Source of the DNA: Lachnospiraceae bacterium AC2029
Lineage (GTDB): Bacteria > Bacillota > Clostridia > Lachnospirales > Lachnospiraceae
NCBI GenBank assembly: GCA_000703065.1
Contig: JNLK01000001.1
Location: 2,068,001 to 2,132,000 of the forward strand
Length of the DNA: 64,000 nt
Reading direction: 5' to 3'
A program made the translations under genes and the position numbers. A model generated the notes under the pieces. It was not told where the DNA came from. It saw only the letters and a list, made by a program, of their open reading frames with translations, and searched no databases. Position 1 is the first letter of the stretch, and each line of letters starts with the position of its first letter. Below are positions 40,062-52,700 of this stretch, in pieces.

Positions 40062-43000
40062 ATGAAGAACAGCTTGTTTCGCGTGATCAGAAAAAAATAC
40101 GCCAGACTGCTGGTATCCATGCTGTTGGTATCATCGCTGGGATGTGGAATCATGTCCGGCATGTCCAATGGCTTTTTGTCGTTGAAACAGACACTGAATG
40201 AGTATATTTCGGATATGGGATATCCGGATGTGGTGATCTCGACGACAACCACAACCAAAGACAAGGCAGATCTGCTCCGTGCCCTGGATGGCGTGGATGA
40301 GGTGAATCCGAGACTGAAGGGAAATCTTGTTCTGATCGACAGAGAAGGGCGCTACATCTCAGCAGAAGCCCTGACCTACGACGAACAGGATTTTTCAAAG
40401 TTTTATTACTGGGAAAAGGTGGATAAAAAGGGAGAATATCCAATCCTTATGGAGCACGCCTTTTGTGAAAGCAATGGAATTCATGCAGGGGACGAACTGA
40501 CGGCCCGGCTGGGAGAGGATGAAAGGCTCTGTACGGTATATGGCGTGATCTCCAGACCGGAAACCCTGTCAACTCCAAGCATCGGACGTATGAAGGCATC
40601 CCCCATGGATGTCTGCTATATATATGTCCCCGCGTCGATTCTGGAGGATGAAGAAAACCCGGAATATGTGAAGGCCTTTGCCGAGTGGGAAACGAAGAAC
40701 CGGGAATATGAAGAGGCAAAGGAAAAAGCGGATTCGGAGCACGAAAAGACTTTGGATCAGATTACGGATTCCGAAAAACAGCTGTCGGAAAAAGAAAAGG
40801 AAATGACGGAAAAGCTTTCGGAAGCGGAGCAGCAGAAGGAGTCCCTGCTCCGGAACCGGGAGGAGCTAAGAAAGAAACAGCAGGAACTGGCGGAACTGGA
40901 AAAGCAGCTTCAGTCGAAGAAGGATGAGCTTGCGGATGGTGAAAAGAAGCTTTTGCAGGAAAAGCAAAAGCTGGAGGATTCGAAGAAGGAACTGGCCGGA
41001 AAGCGTGAGGAACTGGACCGGACCAAAAAGGAACTGGAGGCGCAGTATAACGAACTGAAGACGAAGCTGGATGAGGGAAGGCGTAGTCTGGATGAGAATA
41101 AGAAAAAGATCGACGAGTGGAAAGAGCTGATCCGGATTCTGGAAGACAATAAGGATCAGATCGAACAGCTCGTAGGGAGTATTAATCTTCCGAAGGATAC
41201 CTATGAACGTGCATCCGCTCTTGTTTCGGATGTGGACCGGATTCTTTCGAATACGGACTATGTGATCAGAATGCTGAAGTCCTTTGATCAGAAAATCCAT
41301 GATGTGAATGTGGACTCCCTGCTGGATCATATGGGACAGTATTCCGATACACTACGAAAGCTCCGGGATCAGTTGAGTGACGCGGTAAAGCGGGCGGAGG
41401 ATCCGGCGGTAGTGGAAAAGTTTCGGGAGGAGATCATATCCCAAAGCCGGTTATTCCTGGATACCTTTGTAAAAGATAGTAAAACCGTGAAGGAGGTTGT
41501 TGATTCCGCGGTTCTTTACGTGAAGGATATGGAGACTAAGCTGGAGGAGGGATATAAACAGCTGGAGGAGTATTCCGGTTATCTGAAGCAGATCGAGGAA
41601 GGCCTTCGGACCGTTGATGCCGGATACGGAGAGCTGGAGAAGTACGAGAAGAAGCTTTCGGATGGTGAGAAGCAGATCCGGGACGGCGAAAAGACGCTGG
41701 ATTCCTACAGAAGCCAGATCCGGGACGGTGAAAAGCAGATCGCTGACGGGAGAAAAGAGATCGAGAAGTATCTGATCGAGATCGAGAAAGCAATCGAAGC
41801 CATCGAGCAGGGAATCCTTGACGGAAAAACAGAGTTTGAAAATGCACGGGACCTGCTGAAGGAAGCAAAGGCAGAGGTCCAATCCGAGTGGTCGAAGATT
41901 CTGAAGGAACTGTCCCGGGGCGAGGAGGAGCTTGCGAATGCAAAGGATCAGCTGGATGACTGGCAGGGATATGAAAACTTCTGCAATCAGTTCCTGATCC
42001 GGGTTTCGGAGGGCATGGATCCGGAAGATGTACGGCGCCGGGCAGAGGAAGCCCTGATTGATGTTGAGATCAAGGAAAGCTACACGTATCAGACATCAGA
42101 ACTCCGGGATAAACTGGAGGGAGAAAACTTAAGTCCTCTGGAGATCATGACCATGTACATCCCCATGGTCTTCTTTGGCGTTGCACTGATCGTGATCTTC
42201 CTTTTCATGAATCTACTGGTTCGGCGGTGCCGCAGGGAGATCGGAATTCTGCGTGCCCTTGGCTTTTCTAAGCGTTCCATCGTATCGCAGTTTTGTACGG
42301 TGAGCCTGATCGTCTCCCTTGGTGCAGTTTTGATCGGGGCACTTATGGGGATTATCGTGGGAAGATTGATCGGTAACAGCTTTCAGGACTTTCTTGATCT
42401 CTATTATATGAACCACCAGTTTTACTGGGGACGGATCCTGCTTGCTGCCGGTATAACGGTGCTGGTGGGACAGATCGCCACCCTGCTTAGCATGGGCTAT
42501 GTGAATCATATTGCGCCTGCGGAGGCCATGACCAGGCCGGCTCCGAAGGAGGCGTTCCATGCAAGCGGTTTTATGAGAAATTCCAACTCGTTTTTCAAAT
42601 ACAGTGTATTCTCACTGATGAGGAATAAAATGCGATTCTTCTTTACCGTGATCTGTCTTGCCGCTTCATCCATGCTGATGTTCTCAGCCTTTTCCTTCGG
42701 GGCATGCAAGGATAAGCTTCTGGTCAGCTATTACGAAGACCGGGTCAACTATGACTGCGAAGCGTTTTTCAGTTATGAACCTTCTGCAGAAAAGATCGGA
42801 GAGCTGGAGCGGCTTGGGATCGCAAGCTCGCCGGAGTCCGTCAGGTATTATAAAAAGGAGATCCGTTTCGGGGATGCTTCGGAAGAGGCTTTCATCCAGG
42901 CAATCCCAAAGGATACCGATAAGGTCAGAATCCTTGATTCCGATGAAAAGGATTTAAGGCTATCGGAGGAGGGCCTGATTCTGGAGAGATATATCGCTGA

Positions 43001-43673
43001 GAAACTGAACCTTAAGGCGGGAGATGTGGTTACCATCGACGGAGAGAGTTTCCCGGTAACAGCCATTTCCGAGCAGTATGAAGGCCGTGTTCAGTTTATT
43101 TCTCTGGAAGCGGCAGAACGTCTCGGGGAACCTGTATTTTACTCGGTTCTCCTCTCGGTGGAACCGGATCAGCAGATCAAACTGGGGCAGAAGTTATCGG
43201 AGGTTGACGGATATATCCTTGCGTCCTTTATCGACCGGAATTACAACTATTGGAAGAAAAACTTCCGGGGCTTTACTGCCTGCGTGATTGCCGTCATTCT
43301 GTTCTCGGTCCTGATCGGATTTGTAATTATAACAAATACGCTTCTTGCCAACCTTCTGGAGCAGAAGAAGGATCTCTGTATCCTCCGGACACTGGGCTTC
43401 CAGTGCTCTGAACTATCCTTCCGCCTGTTTTTCCAGACAGCGCTATATTATGTATTCGCCTGTCTGATCGGGATTCCGGCGGGAGCGCTGGTGGCAAAAA
43501 TGGCGATCGATCATATGGAGACGGAGGGAAGAAGCTATCCCTTTGTGAATGAACCGTATCTTTACCTGCAGACCGCCGCGCTGGTTCTCGGGTATCTGAT
43601 CATCGGGCATATCATATCCATGAAGTCCCTTCGGAAGTGGGATATTGTGGAGAGTGTGAAGGATAAAGAGTAA
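40062..43673 (+). CDS. FtsX/MacB-like permease with long coiled-coil extracellular domain
   Basis: A 1203-residue permease. The first membrane helix (LLVSMLLVSSLGCGIMSGMS) is followed by a MacB-type external domain, then about 450 residues of coiled coil (about 205-660; repeated KKELxxKREELxxTKKELE and DGEKQIRDGEKT). Two FtsX cores follow (VFFGVALIVIFLFMNLLV..RALGFSKRSIVSQF and CVIAVILFSVLIGFVII..RTLGFQCSELSFRLF). Such proteins move peptides or lipids or activate wall hydrolases. Its placement between the ATPase and the NRPS suggests export of, or resistance to, the NRPS product. Confidence 0.87.
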   Translation: MKNSLFRVIRKKYARLLVSMLLVSSLGCGIMSGMSNGFLSLKQTLNEYISDMGYPDVVISTTTTTKDKADLLRALDGVDEVNPRLKGNLVLIDREGRYISAEALTYDEQDFSKFYYWEKVDKKGEYPILMEHAFCESNGIHAGDELTARLGEDERLCTVYGVISRPETLSTPSIGRMKASPMDVCYIYVPASILEDEENPEYVKAFAEWETKNREYEEAKEKADSEHEKTLDQITDSEKQLSEKEKEMTEKLSEAEQQKESLLRNREELRKKQQELAELEKQLQSKKDELADGEKKLLQEKQKLEDSKKELAGKREELDRTKKELEAQYNELKTKLDEGRRSLDENKKKIDEWKELIRILEDNKDQIEQLVGSINLPKDTYERASALVSDVDRILSNTDYVIRMLKSFDQKIHDVNVDSLLDHMGQYSDTLRKLRDQLSDAVKRAEDPAVVEKFREEIISQSRLFLDTFVKDSKTVKEVVDSAVLYVKDMETKLEEGYKQLEEYSGYLKQIEEGLRTVDAGYGELEKYEKKLSDGEKQIRDGEKTLDSYRSQIRDGEKQIADGRKEIEKYLIEIEKAIEAIEQGILDGKTEFENARDLLKEAKAEVQSEWSKILKELSRGEEELANAKDQLDDWQGYENFCNQFLIRVSEGMDPEDVRRRAEEALIDVEIKESYTYQTSELRDKLEGENLSPLEIMTMYIPMVFFGVALIVIFLFMNLLVRRCRREIGILRALGFSKRSIVSQFCTVSLIVSLGAVLIGALMGIIVGRLIGNSFQDFLDLYYMNHQFYWGRILLAAGITVLVGQIATLLSMGYVNHIAPAEAMTRPAPKEAFHASGFMRNSNSFFKYSVFSLMRNKMRFFFTVICLAASSMLMFSAFSFGACKDKLLVSYYEDRVNYDCEAFFSYEPSAEKIGELERLGIASSPESVRYYKKEIRFGDASEEAFIQAIPKDTDKVRILDSDEKDLRLSEEGLILERYIAEKLNLKAGDVVTIDGESFPVTAISEQYEGRVQFISLEAAERLGEPVFYSVLLSVEPDQQIKLGQKLSEVDGYILASFIDRNYNYWKKNFRGFTACVIAVILFSVLIGFVIITNTLLANLLEQKKDLCILRTLGFQCSELSFRLFFQTALYYVFACLIGIPAGALVAKMAIDHMETEGRSYPFVNEPYLYLQTAALVLGYLIIGHIISMKSLRKWDIVESVKDKE

Positions 43674-43716
43674 GAGTATTGCAGATGATTTCCTGATAAG
43701 GAGGTTTAAAGTAACA

Positions 43717-46700
43717 TTGGACAGAGTTGAAAAGAATTCCGGATACTGGTCAGAGCTGATGGCAGATTCCGGCAGGTATCTGAAATTCTATAACATCAAA
43801 GGAAACGACTATGGTTCCGTACCGGTCAGAATAAAGGAAGACAGTGTCCTTGCCCATGTGAGTGAGACGAATTCTTCGTTGTTTGACTTTTACGGGAGCG
43901 TATTTGCGCTGTATCTGTCACGGATCGACCGGCTCCCCGGTGTTTTGATGTATACCGGAATGCCTGCAAAGGAAGGTGAACAGCCCGGAAGGAAGACGCT
44001 GCTCAGGGTTCCTGTGGATCAGGAGAGCAGCTTCCCGGATTTCCTTCGGTCCTTTAAAGCAGCGTATCAGGAGGCTGTGGAGCATACGGATGTTGATGTG
44101 AGTCAGTATCTTACGGAGAAAGGCTCCTATTACTCGGTTTATGACCTTTCTGATTCTGATGAGAGTAAGGATGCGAATTCGGAGGATGCCTATGCCCTGA
44201 TGCTGATCCTTCGGGAAGGCGCAGTGGAGATAAAGTATAACACCGGGCTTTTCACGGAGACGTATATAAGTCACATGGTGAAGAATCTGGAAAGCTTAAC
44301 CGATGAGATCCTTCGCTCTCAGGAATGTAAGATTTCGGATCTGGACATTCTTTCGAAAGAGGAGAAGGAATGCCTATCCGAATTCTCCAAGGGTAAAACC
44401 ATTGAAGTAGATCAGGACAGGATGTTTGCAGAGGCGTTCCGAAGCTTTGCGGCAGAGAATCCGAATGCTCTGGCGGTAGATGACGGGGTGAATAAGATCA
44501 GTTATGTAGAACTGGAGAGATCCAGCAATTCCGTGGCTTATGATCTGGCAAACCGGTTCCATATTGCCCCCGGCAGCCGCGTGGCATTAATGCTTCCGAG
44601 AACCTATCATTTCCCGGAACTGGTTCTGGCTTTGAATAAGATTGGTGCAGCTTATGTTCCCATCGATACACAGTTTCCAGTGAACCGAATCCGGCATATG
44701 ATCGGCATCGCCGGAGTGGATCATTTCATCACAGTAAAAGCCATAGGAGAGAAACTGGATTCGGACATCCGTGTGATCTGTCTGGAAGATCTTAAATATG
44801 ACCATGATGTGGTAGTGGAGATACAGAGTAAAAAAGAGGACTTGTTCGCTATCCTCTTTACCTCCGGCACCACAGGCATCCCCAAGGGAGTTATGTTTTA
44901 CAACTGGCAGTTCCCATGGGCTGCCGTAGCTTTAACGGATGTGTTTCATACCTCCTGCGGGGACTGCATGGGATCTTTCTTCAGCTTCAGCTTTGTGGCA
45001 TCCTTTGTGGTCTGTGCAGCACTTTTTATGGGTTGCTCCCTCAGACTGTTCAACGAAGAGGAGCAAAGGAACAGCCTGCTGCTGATCAAGGCGCTGAAAG
45101 AAAATCATATGAACAGCCTGATCCTGCCTCCGACGGTGGGAATTCCCATCTACGAAAGGGAAGATTTGAATCTGGATTATCTGGTTCTGGCCGGTGCTAA
45201 GCTGAATGAACTCAGTCATACAGAGAGACACACCAAGCTGGTGAATTTCTACGGCACCACCGAAACCATAGTAGCCATCAGTAAGATCTATGATCTGGAG
45301 AACACTAAGGACGACCGGGTTCCTTTGGGAAGACCGGTTGCGAATACCTCGGCCTATATTCTGGATGAGCAGAATCGTCAGATGCCTGTAGGCGTTCCCG
45401 GTGAGATCTGCATATCCGGTGGCATTATGACGCCCGGATATTGCAATGATCAGGAGCTGACCGCCAAAAGCTTTGTGGAGAATCCCTATTCTGACTGCGA
45501 TACCAACCGGACCATGTATCGTACCGGCGATATCGGCTATTATAATTTTGATGGCGAGATCGAGATCATCGGACGGGAAGATGACCAGCTTTCTGTCAGA
45601 GGCTTCCGGATCGAATCCGGCGAGATCTCAGCCATCATGAAGAGCTTCCCGGAGATTGCTGATGTATGTCTGGATGTTGAAAATGATACACTGACCGCGT
45701 ATTATACACTCTCGAATAAAACCGGTGTGGATCAGAAAACGGAAGATGCGGATCAGGATTCGGAGCAGAATGACGACCTGTTGGAGAACCGGATCAGGGA
45801 AGCGCTGAAGCGGGAACTGCCCTATTATATGATTCCATCCCTTTTTGTAAAGCTGGATAAGATTCCGCTGAATATCAACGGAAAGGTCGATAGAACCGGC
45901 CTGAAAAGGGTGGCCCGGCAGCAGAACATAGAGATCAAGGATGAAACCCTCCGTGCAGTTGTGGAAGCGTTCCGTGAGGTTCTTAGGTTAGAGGTTGTAC
46001 TGCCGGATGACCGCTTTGTTGCTCTGGGCGGAACCTCTCTTTCTGCCATGAGGCTGCAGCTTCTGCTGCAGGATAAGCTGAAGATCAGTCTCTCCGCGAA
46101 TGAACTGATCGGCCTTTCCACGCCGGAGGAGATTGCGGATTATGTAAGGTCGAATCGAAATGCCCATCCGGTGGTGGATGAGAAGAAGTATTCCTTCGAT
46201 GCACCATGTCCCTTATCAGAGTCTCAACTGAATATATACCTGGATGAAAGCGTACATGACCGGGAAACTGCGTATAACAACCCGTTCACTCTGCGGTTCA
46301 AAAAGGACGGATTTTCTGCAGATCTGCTGAAGCAGGCACTGCAGAAGGTGTTTAAAGCATTCCCGATATTAAAAGCACGTGTCCTGAATCAGGATGGTGC
46401 TTTGTCCCTCTGCTTTGATGCGGAACCCGTGATCACGGAAGGATCTGTAGAGGAGATCGGGTCCTTTGTCGTGCCCTTTAAAACGGATGAATGCCTCGCC
46501 AGATTTCTGATCGCCCGGGACGGAGAAGCTACGATCCTGTGCGCGGATGTTCATCACCTGATCTTTGACGGTGTTTCGTTAAATGTCTTCCTGAACAGCC
46601 TCTTTTCTGCTTTAGGGGAGGAAGCGTTGGATTCCGTGGATCGGGGATTATTTAAGGAACTGGCCTTCGAGGAAGCAGTCGCTTCCTCCGGTATGGACGA

Positions 46701-49700
46701 GGCAAAGGCATTTTACAGAGAGATGCTTGCCGACAGAGAAGAAGCCCATGAACTGCTGCCTTCCGTCACCGGAGCAGGGGAAGATTTTGAATATATAGAG
46801 ACTTTTGACATGGATATGGAGCAGCTGGCTTCCTTTCTTCGAAAGCATGCCATCACCCACAACCAGTTTTTTGCGGGTGTCTTTGCCTATACCCTTTCCA
46901 GGTTCACCGGCGGAGAGAAGGCACTCTTTAATCTGATCGAAGACGGAAGGGGGCATGTGGATCTGTCCCGGTCTATCGGAATGTATGTAAAGACACTTCC
47001 GGTTCTTATGGACTGTAAGGATCAGGACATGGCGTCCTTCCTTTCGTTAGTCTCGGAACGGATCAATTCCGTCATGAAGTATGACCTGGTCCCCTTCCGT
47101 ATCCTGGCTTCCGAATTTGATCTTACCGCAGGTATTCTGTTCCAGTATTCTCATGCCATGTTTACGGATGCCCTGAACATGGAGGGAAGAAATATAGAGA
47201 TCGAACCGTTAAAGCATGATCTGGATTCGGAGCTGTCCTTTAATGTTTTAAACAACGGGGAGAAGGGACTGACACTCAGGATCCTTTCCTCCTCCCGCTA
47301 TTCGGAGGAGTTTATTACTCGTTTTGCCAAAGCGTATCAGCAGATCCTCCGGGGGATGATGACGGCAGAGCGGCTGAAGGAGATTCCTTATACATCCGAA
47401 GAGGATATCTCTCTGCTAAATGGCTGGAACCTGACGGAAGTTAGTCTTCCCTATGGGCATATTCTGGAGGCTTTCCGTGATACCCTGTCCAAGTATCCGG
47501 AAAATAAAATGGTTGTATATAAGGATGCATCCTATACCTTTGCGGAGGGGGCTTTTATCGCGGATCGGATCCGGCAGAAGCTTCTTTCCCTTGGCATTAC
47601 GCCGGAGGACAGAGTCGGATTTCTGGTCCCCCGTTCGGAGCTGTATATGTTCTCCGTTTTAGGTATTCTTTCCACAGGTGCAGCCTATGTTCCGTTGGAT
47701 GAGAATCTGCCGGATGAACGTCTGTCCTTCATGATTCAGGATGCCGTAACCGGTTGTCTGATCGTAAGCGATGATACACAGGAACGGGCAAAGAAGCTGG
47801 CAGGGGACGGTATTACCCTTTTCAATATCTCCGGGATCATGAAAGAGGATATCGGAACGCTGACGGAGCTTACCTTTACTCCGGGAACGATTGCTTCCAT
47901 ACTCTACACCAGCGGCAGTACCGGTATTCCGAAAGGTGTGAAGATTACTACAGGAGCGGTACTAAACTATACATCTTTCCACCTGAAGAAGATCCCGCTT
48001 CTTCCGGGAGATGTTTGTGCGTTATATGCTTCCATCGGGTTTGATGTCTCCATGGAGGTTCTCTTCTCCGTGCTTTCCTCCGGTGCATGTATGGATATCG
48101 TTCCGGAAGAGAAGAAGCTGGATATTCATGCGCTGAATCGTCATTTCGTGGAGCATGGTGTGACGCAGGCACATCTCCCTGCGCAGATGGCCCGGCTGTT
48201 TATCCGTGAGATTGCTGATACATCCCTTCGGGATCTGGTAAGCGGCGGAGAGAAGCTGGGGCAGGTTCGTGTTGACAGAGATTACAGGATCACGGATACC
48301 TATGGGCCTACGGAAGCATGTATAACCGTGACATGTATCGATCTGAAGGATAAGATCGATCCGTCCGGTATCGGTTTTGTGATCAGCAATATGAAAGCGT
48401 ATGTTCTGGACAAAGAGCGTAGAAGAGTACCGGTGGGGGCTGTGGGAGAACTGTATCTCTCCGGCCTGCAGCTTGCAGACGGATACCTGAACCGTAAGGA
48501 GGAAACCAACCGGGCATTTTTGACGAATCCTTTTGAAGACAGAAAGGAATACGGAATCATCTATGCCACAGGGGATGTGGTAAGGGTTTTGCCGGATGGA
48601 AGGTACGGATTCATCGGAAGGCGGGACAGCCAGGTAAAGATCCGTGGAAACCGGCTGGAACTTACGGAAGTCGAAGCCGTGATCCGAAAGATCGATGGGG
48701 TAAGCGATGTGACCGCCCAGATCCGGAAGCTGGACGGGAATAATGAACTGGTCGTTTATGTTGTATCAGAGGATCCGGATAATGAATCCGCCGCGAACAG
48801 GGTATTATCTTATCTAAGTGGCCGTGTACCGGAGTATATGGTTCCATCCTTTGTGATCCGTCTTGACAGCATTCCGGTGAATGTCAATGGTAAGGTGGAC
48901 AAGCGTGCATTACCGGAGGTTGATTTCGGCATGCTGCATGCAGAGTATGCTGCACCCCGAAATGAACTGGAAGAACGAGTTGTCCGTGAATTTGAAAGAG
49001 TCTTTGAACTGGAGCAGGTCGGAATCAATGATGATTTCGTCCGTCTTGGCGGCGACTCCCTGACGGCGGTGAAGCTGGTTTCTGTTTTGGGAAATACCGG
49101 CATCACGGTCGGCGATATTCTGCGCCTTCGGACGCCGGCGGCCATTGCCGATACTATGAAGGGATCTTTGTATTCGTTCAAGGCTGATCTCACGAAATAC
49201 TCCTATGACAGACCCTGTCCATTATCGGAATCCCAGTTAAATGTATATCTGGATGAAAGCGTTCATGAAAAGGGAACGGCATATAATATTCCCTATATCA
49301 TCCGGTTCCGTGAAAACTATTCCCCGGACAGGATCAGGGCTGCGCTGGAGGAACTTCTTACGGCATATCCGGTCCTGCGAGGCCGGGTCCGGGATACGGA
49401 AGGATCACCGGCCATGGCATATGACGCGGAACCCGAAATCCGGGAAGGCTCCGTGGATGAGATCAGTTCCTTTGTAAGGCCGTTCGAACTGGAAAAAAGT
49501 CTGTCGAGATTCATGATCCTCCGGGAGGAAGACGCCACAGTTCTTTGTGTGGATTTCCACCATCTGGTCTTTGACGGCGCTTCCATGAATGTCTTCCTGG
49601 ATAGTCTGGGGGCTCTCTTGCAGGGAGATACCATAGACTCTGTAGATATGGGAATGCTACAGGAGACTTCCCTGGAAGAGTTCATCCGTTCGTCCGGAAT

Positions 49701-52700
49701 GGATGAGGCTCTCGACTTCTATGCTCATATGCTTGCCGACAGGGATGAGGTTTATCCCATGCTCCCGTCTGTGAATGGTGCAGAGAAAGCTTTTGAATCA
49801 ATCCATACCTTCGACATTGATAAGAAGCAGTTGGACGCTTTCTTACGGAAGCATTCCATGACACGTAACCAGTACTTTATGGGTATCTTTGCCTATACCC
49901 TTTCCAGGTTCAGCGGCTCGGAGAAGGTGCTTTTCAATCTGATCGAAGACGGAAGAGGCCATATGGACCTGTCCCGTTCCATCGGAATGTATGTAAAGAC
50001 CCTGCCGATCCTTATGGATTGCCGGAATCAGAAGGTTGATGCTTTTCTTTCCTACGCATCGGATCTCATGAATTCCGTGATGAAATATGATCTGGTTCCG
50101 TTCCGAACGCTTGCTTCCGGATATGAATTGAATGCCGGGACTACATTCCAGTATGCGCATTCTCTCTATATGGATACCCTGAACCGATACGGGCAAAGTC
50201 TCAAACTTGAGCCGCTGCCGCAGGATCCGGATGCGGAGCTTTCCTTCTATGTATTTGACAATGAAGATGACGGCCTGATCCTTCGGATCAAGTCTTCCTC
50301 ACGTTATTCGGAAGATTTTATACAACGCTTTGCCGAGTCCTATGAAATGATTCTCCGGAGTATGATGACAGCTGAGCGGATGCAGGAGATTTCTTATATT
50401 TCCACGAAGGATCTGTCACTGTTAAACGGCTGGAATCAGACAGAAGCGAAACTCCCCTATGGGCATATTCTGGAGGCTTTCCGTGATACCCTGTCCAAAT
50501 ATCCGGGAAATAGATTAGTGACATATAAGGATACATCCTATACCTTTGCCGAGGGGGCTTTTATCGCGGATCGGATCCGGCAGAAGCTTCTTTCGCTTGG
50601 CATTACGCCGGAGGATAGAGTCGGATTTCTGGTGCCCCGTTCGGAGCTGTATGTGTTCTCTGTTTTAGGTATTCTTTCCACAGGTGCAGCCTATGTTCCG
50701 CTGGATGAGAATCTGCCGGATGAGCGTCTGTCCTTTATAATCCGGGATGCAGTGAACGGGTGTCTTATCGTTAGCGATGATACTCAGGAACGGGCGGAAA
50801 AGCTGGCCGGGTATGGAAGTACCCTTTTCAACATCTCCGGGATACTGAAAGAGGAGATCGGAACGCTGACGGAGTTGCCTTTTACTTCAGGCAATATTGC
50901 TGCCATACTTTACACCAGCGGTAGTACCGGTATTCCGAAAGGTGTGAAGATTACTACAGGAGCGGTACTAAACTATACATCTTTCCACCTGAAGAAGATC
51001 CCGCTTCTTCCGGGAGATGTTTGTGCGTTATATGCTTCCATCGGGTTTGATGTCTCCATGGAGGTTCTCTTCTCCGTGCTTTCCTCCGGTGCATGTATGG
51101 ATATCGTTCCGGAAGAGAAGAAGTTGGATATTCATGCGCTGAATCGTCATTTCGTGGAGCATGGTGTGACGCAGGCACATCTCCCTGCGCAGATGGCCCG
51201 GCTGTTTATCCGTGAGATTGCTGATACATCCCTTCGGGATCTGGTAAGCGGCGGAGAGAAGCTGGGGCGGGTTCGTTTTGACAGAGATTACAGGATCACG
51301 GATACCTATGGGCCTACGGAAGCATGTATAACCGTGACATGTATCGATCTGAAGGATAAGATCGATCCGTCCGGTATCGGTTTTGTGATCAGCAATATGA
51401 AAGCGTATGTTCTGGACAAAGAGCGTAGAAGAGTACCGGTGGGTGCTGTGGGTGAATTGTATCTCTCCGGGCCGCAGCTTGCGGACGGATACCTGAACCG
51501 CGAGGAAGAAACTGCCCGTGCATTTCTTCCGAATCCTTTTGAAGAAGGCTCGGGATACTATAGTACATTCTATGCCACAGGAGATGTGGTAAGAATCTTA
51601 CCCGATGGCAGTTACGGATTCATCGGACGACGGGACAGTCAGGTGAAGATCCGGGGGAACCGGCTGGAATTATCAGAAGTTGAAGCTTTGATCCGAAAGA
51701 TCGACGGGGTAAGTGACGTGACTGCCCGGATCCGGAAGCTGGATGGAAATAATGAGCTGATCGTTTATGTTGTAACGGAGGATCCGGATGAGGAAGCGGC
51801 AGCGAGCAGGGTACAGTCGTACCTCACCGGTCGTGTGCCGGATTATATGATTCCTTCCTTTGTGATCCGGATGGACAGTATACCGCTGAATGTCAACGGG
51901 AAGGTGGATAGGCGTGCGCTGCCGGAGGTTGACTTCAGCAGGCTGCACGCAGAGTATGCTGCACCGAGAAATGAACTGGAAGCGCGTATCGTCCGTGAAT
52001 TTGAACGGGTATTTGAAATGGAACGGATCGGTATCCATGATGATTTCATGAGCCTGGGTGGAGATTCCCTGACTGCGGTGAAACTGCTGTCAGGTCTTCG
52101 GGACTATGGAATTAGGGTGGCGGATATTCTAAGCCTTCGTACGCCGGCGGCCATAGCTGAGGGAGTGGAGGAGCTGTCTCCGAAAAAGGTACATTATACC
52201 CTTGACAGTGGCTGCCCGTTGAACAACTCCCAGATGACGATCTATAAGGACTATGAAAAACGCAGGAAAAATGACACCTTTATGATTCCGGTGATCATTC
52301 CCATCGATAAAAGATACAGCAAGAAGCAGATCCGGAGAGCGCTGGATATTGTATTTAAGGCACATCCGGTGATGAGCATGCATGTGGAACTCCGGGATGG
52401 AACCCCCTGGCTTGTAAAGGGTTCCAACCCGGAGGTACGGAAGGGTGTGACCAACCTGGCGAATATGATCAGGCATCTGGAAGAGGAGTTTGATATCTTC
52501 GAAAGCCTGTCAAAGCATGTGGTCGTAAGAACACCGAGAAAGCGTTATCTGGTGTCGATCTTCCATCATATCTGCTTTGACCTTATATCCGGGAACGTGT
52601 TCCGAAGGGAATTCCTGAATGCGCTGAGGGGTGTAGTGCCGAAGCGCGTAGATACCGATTTCTTAAAGATAGCCGCTTTCCAGCAGCAGACCCGAAACAG

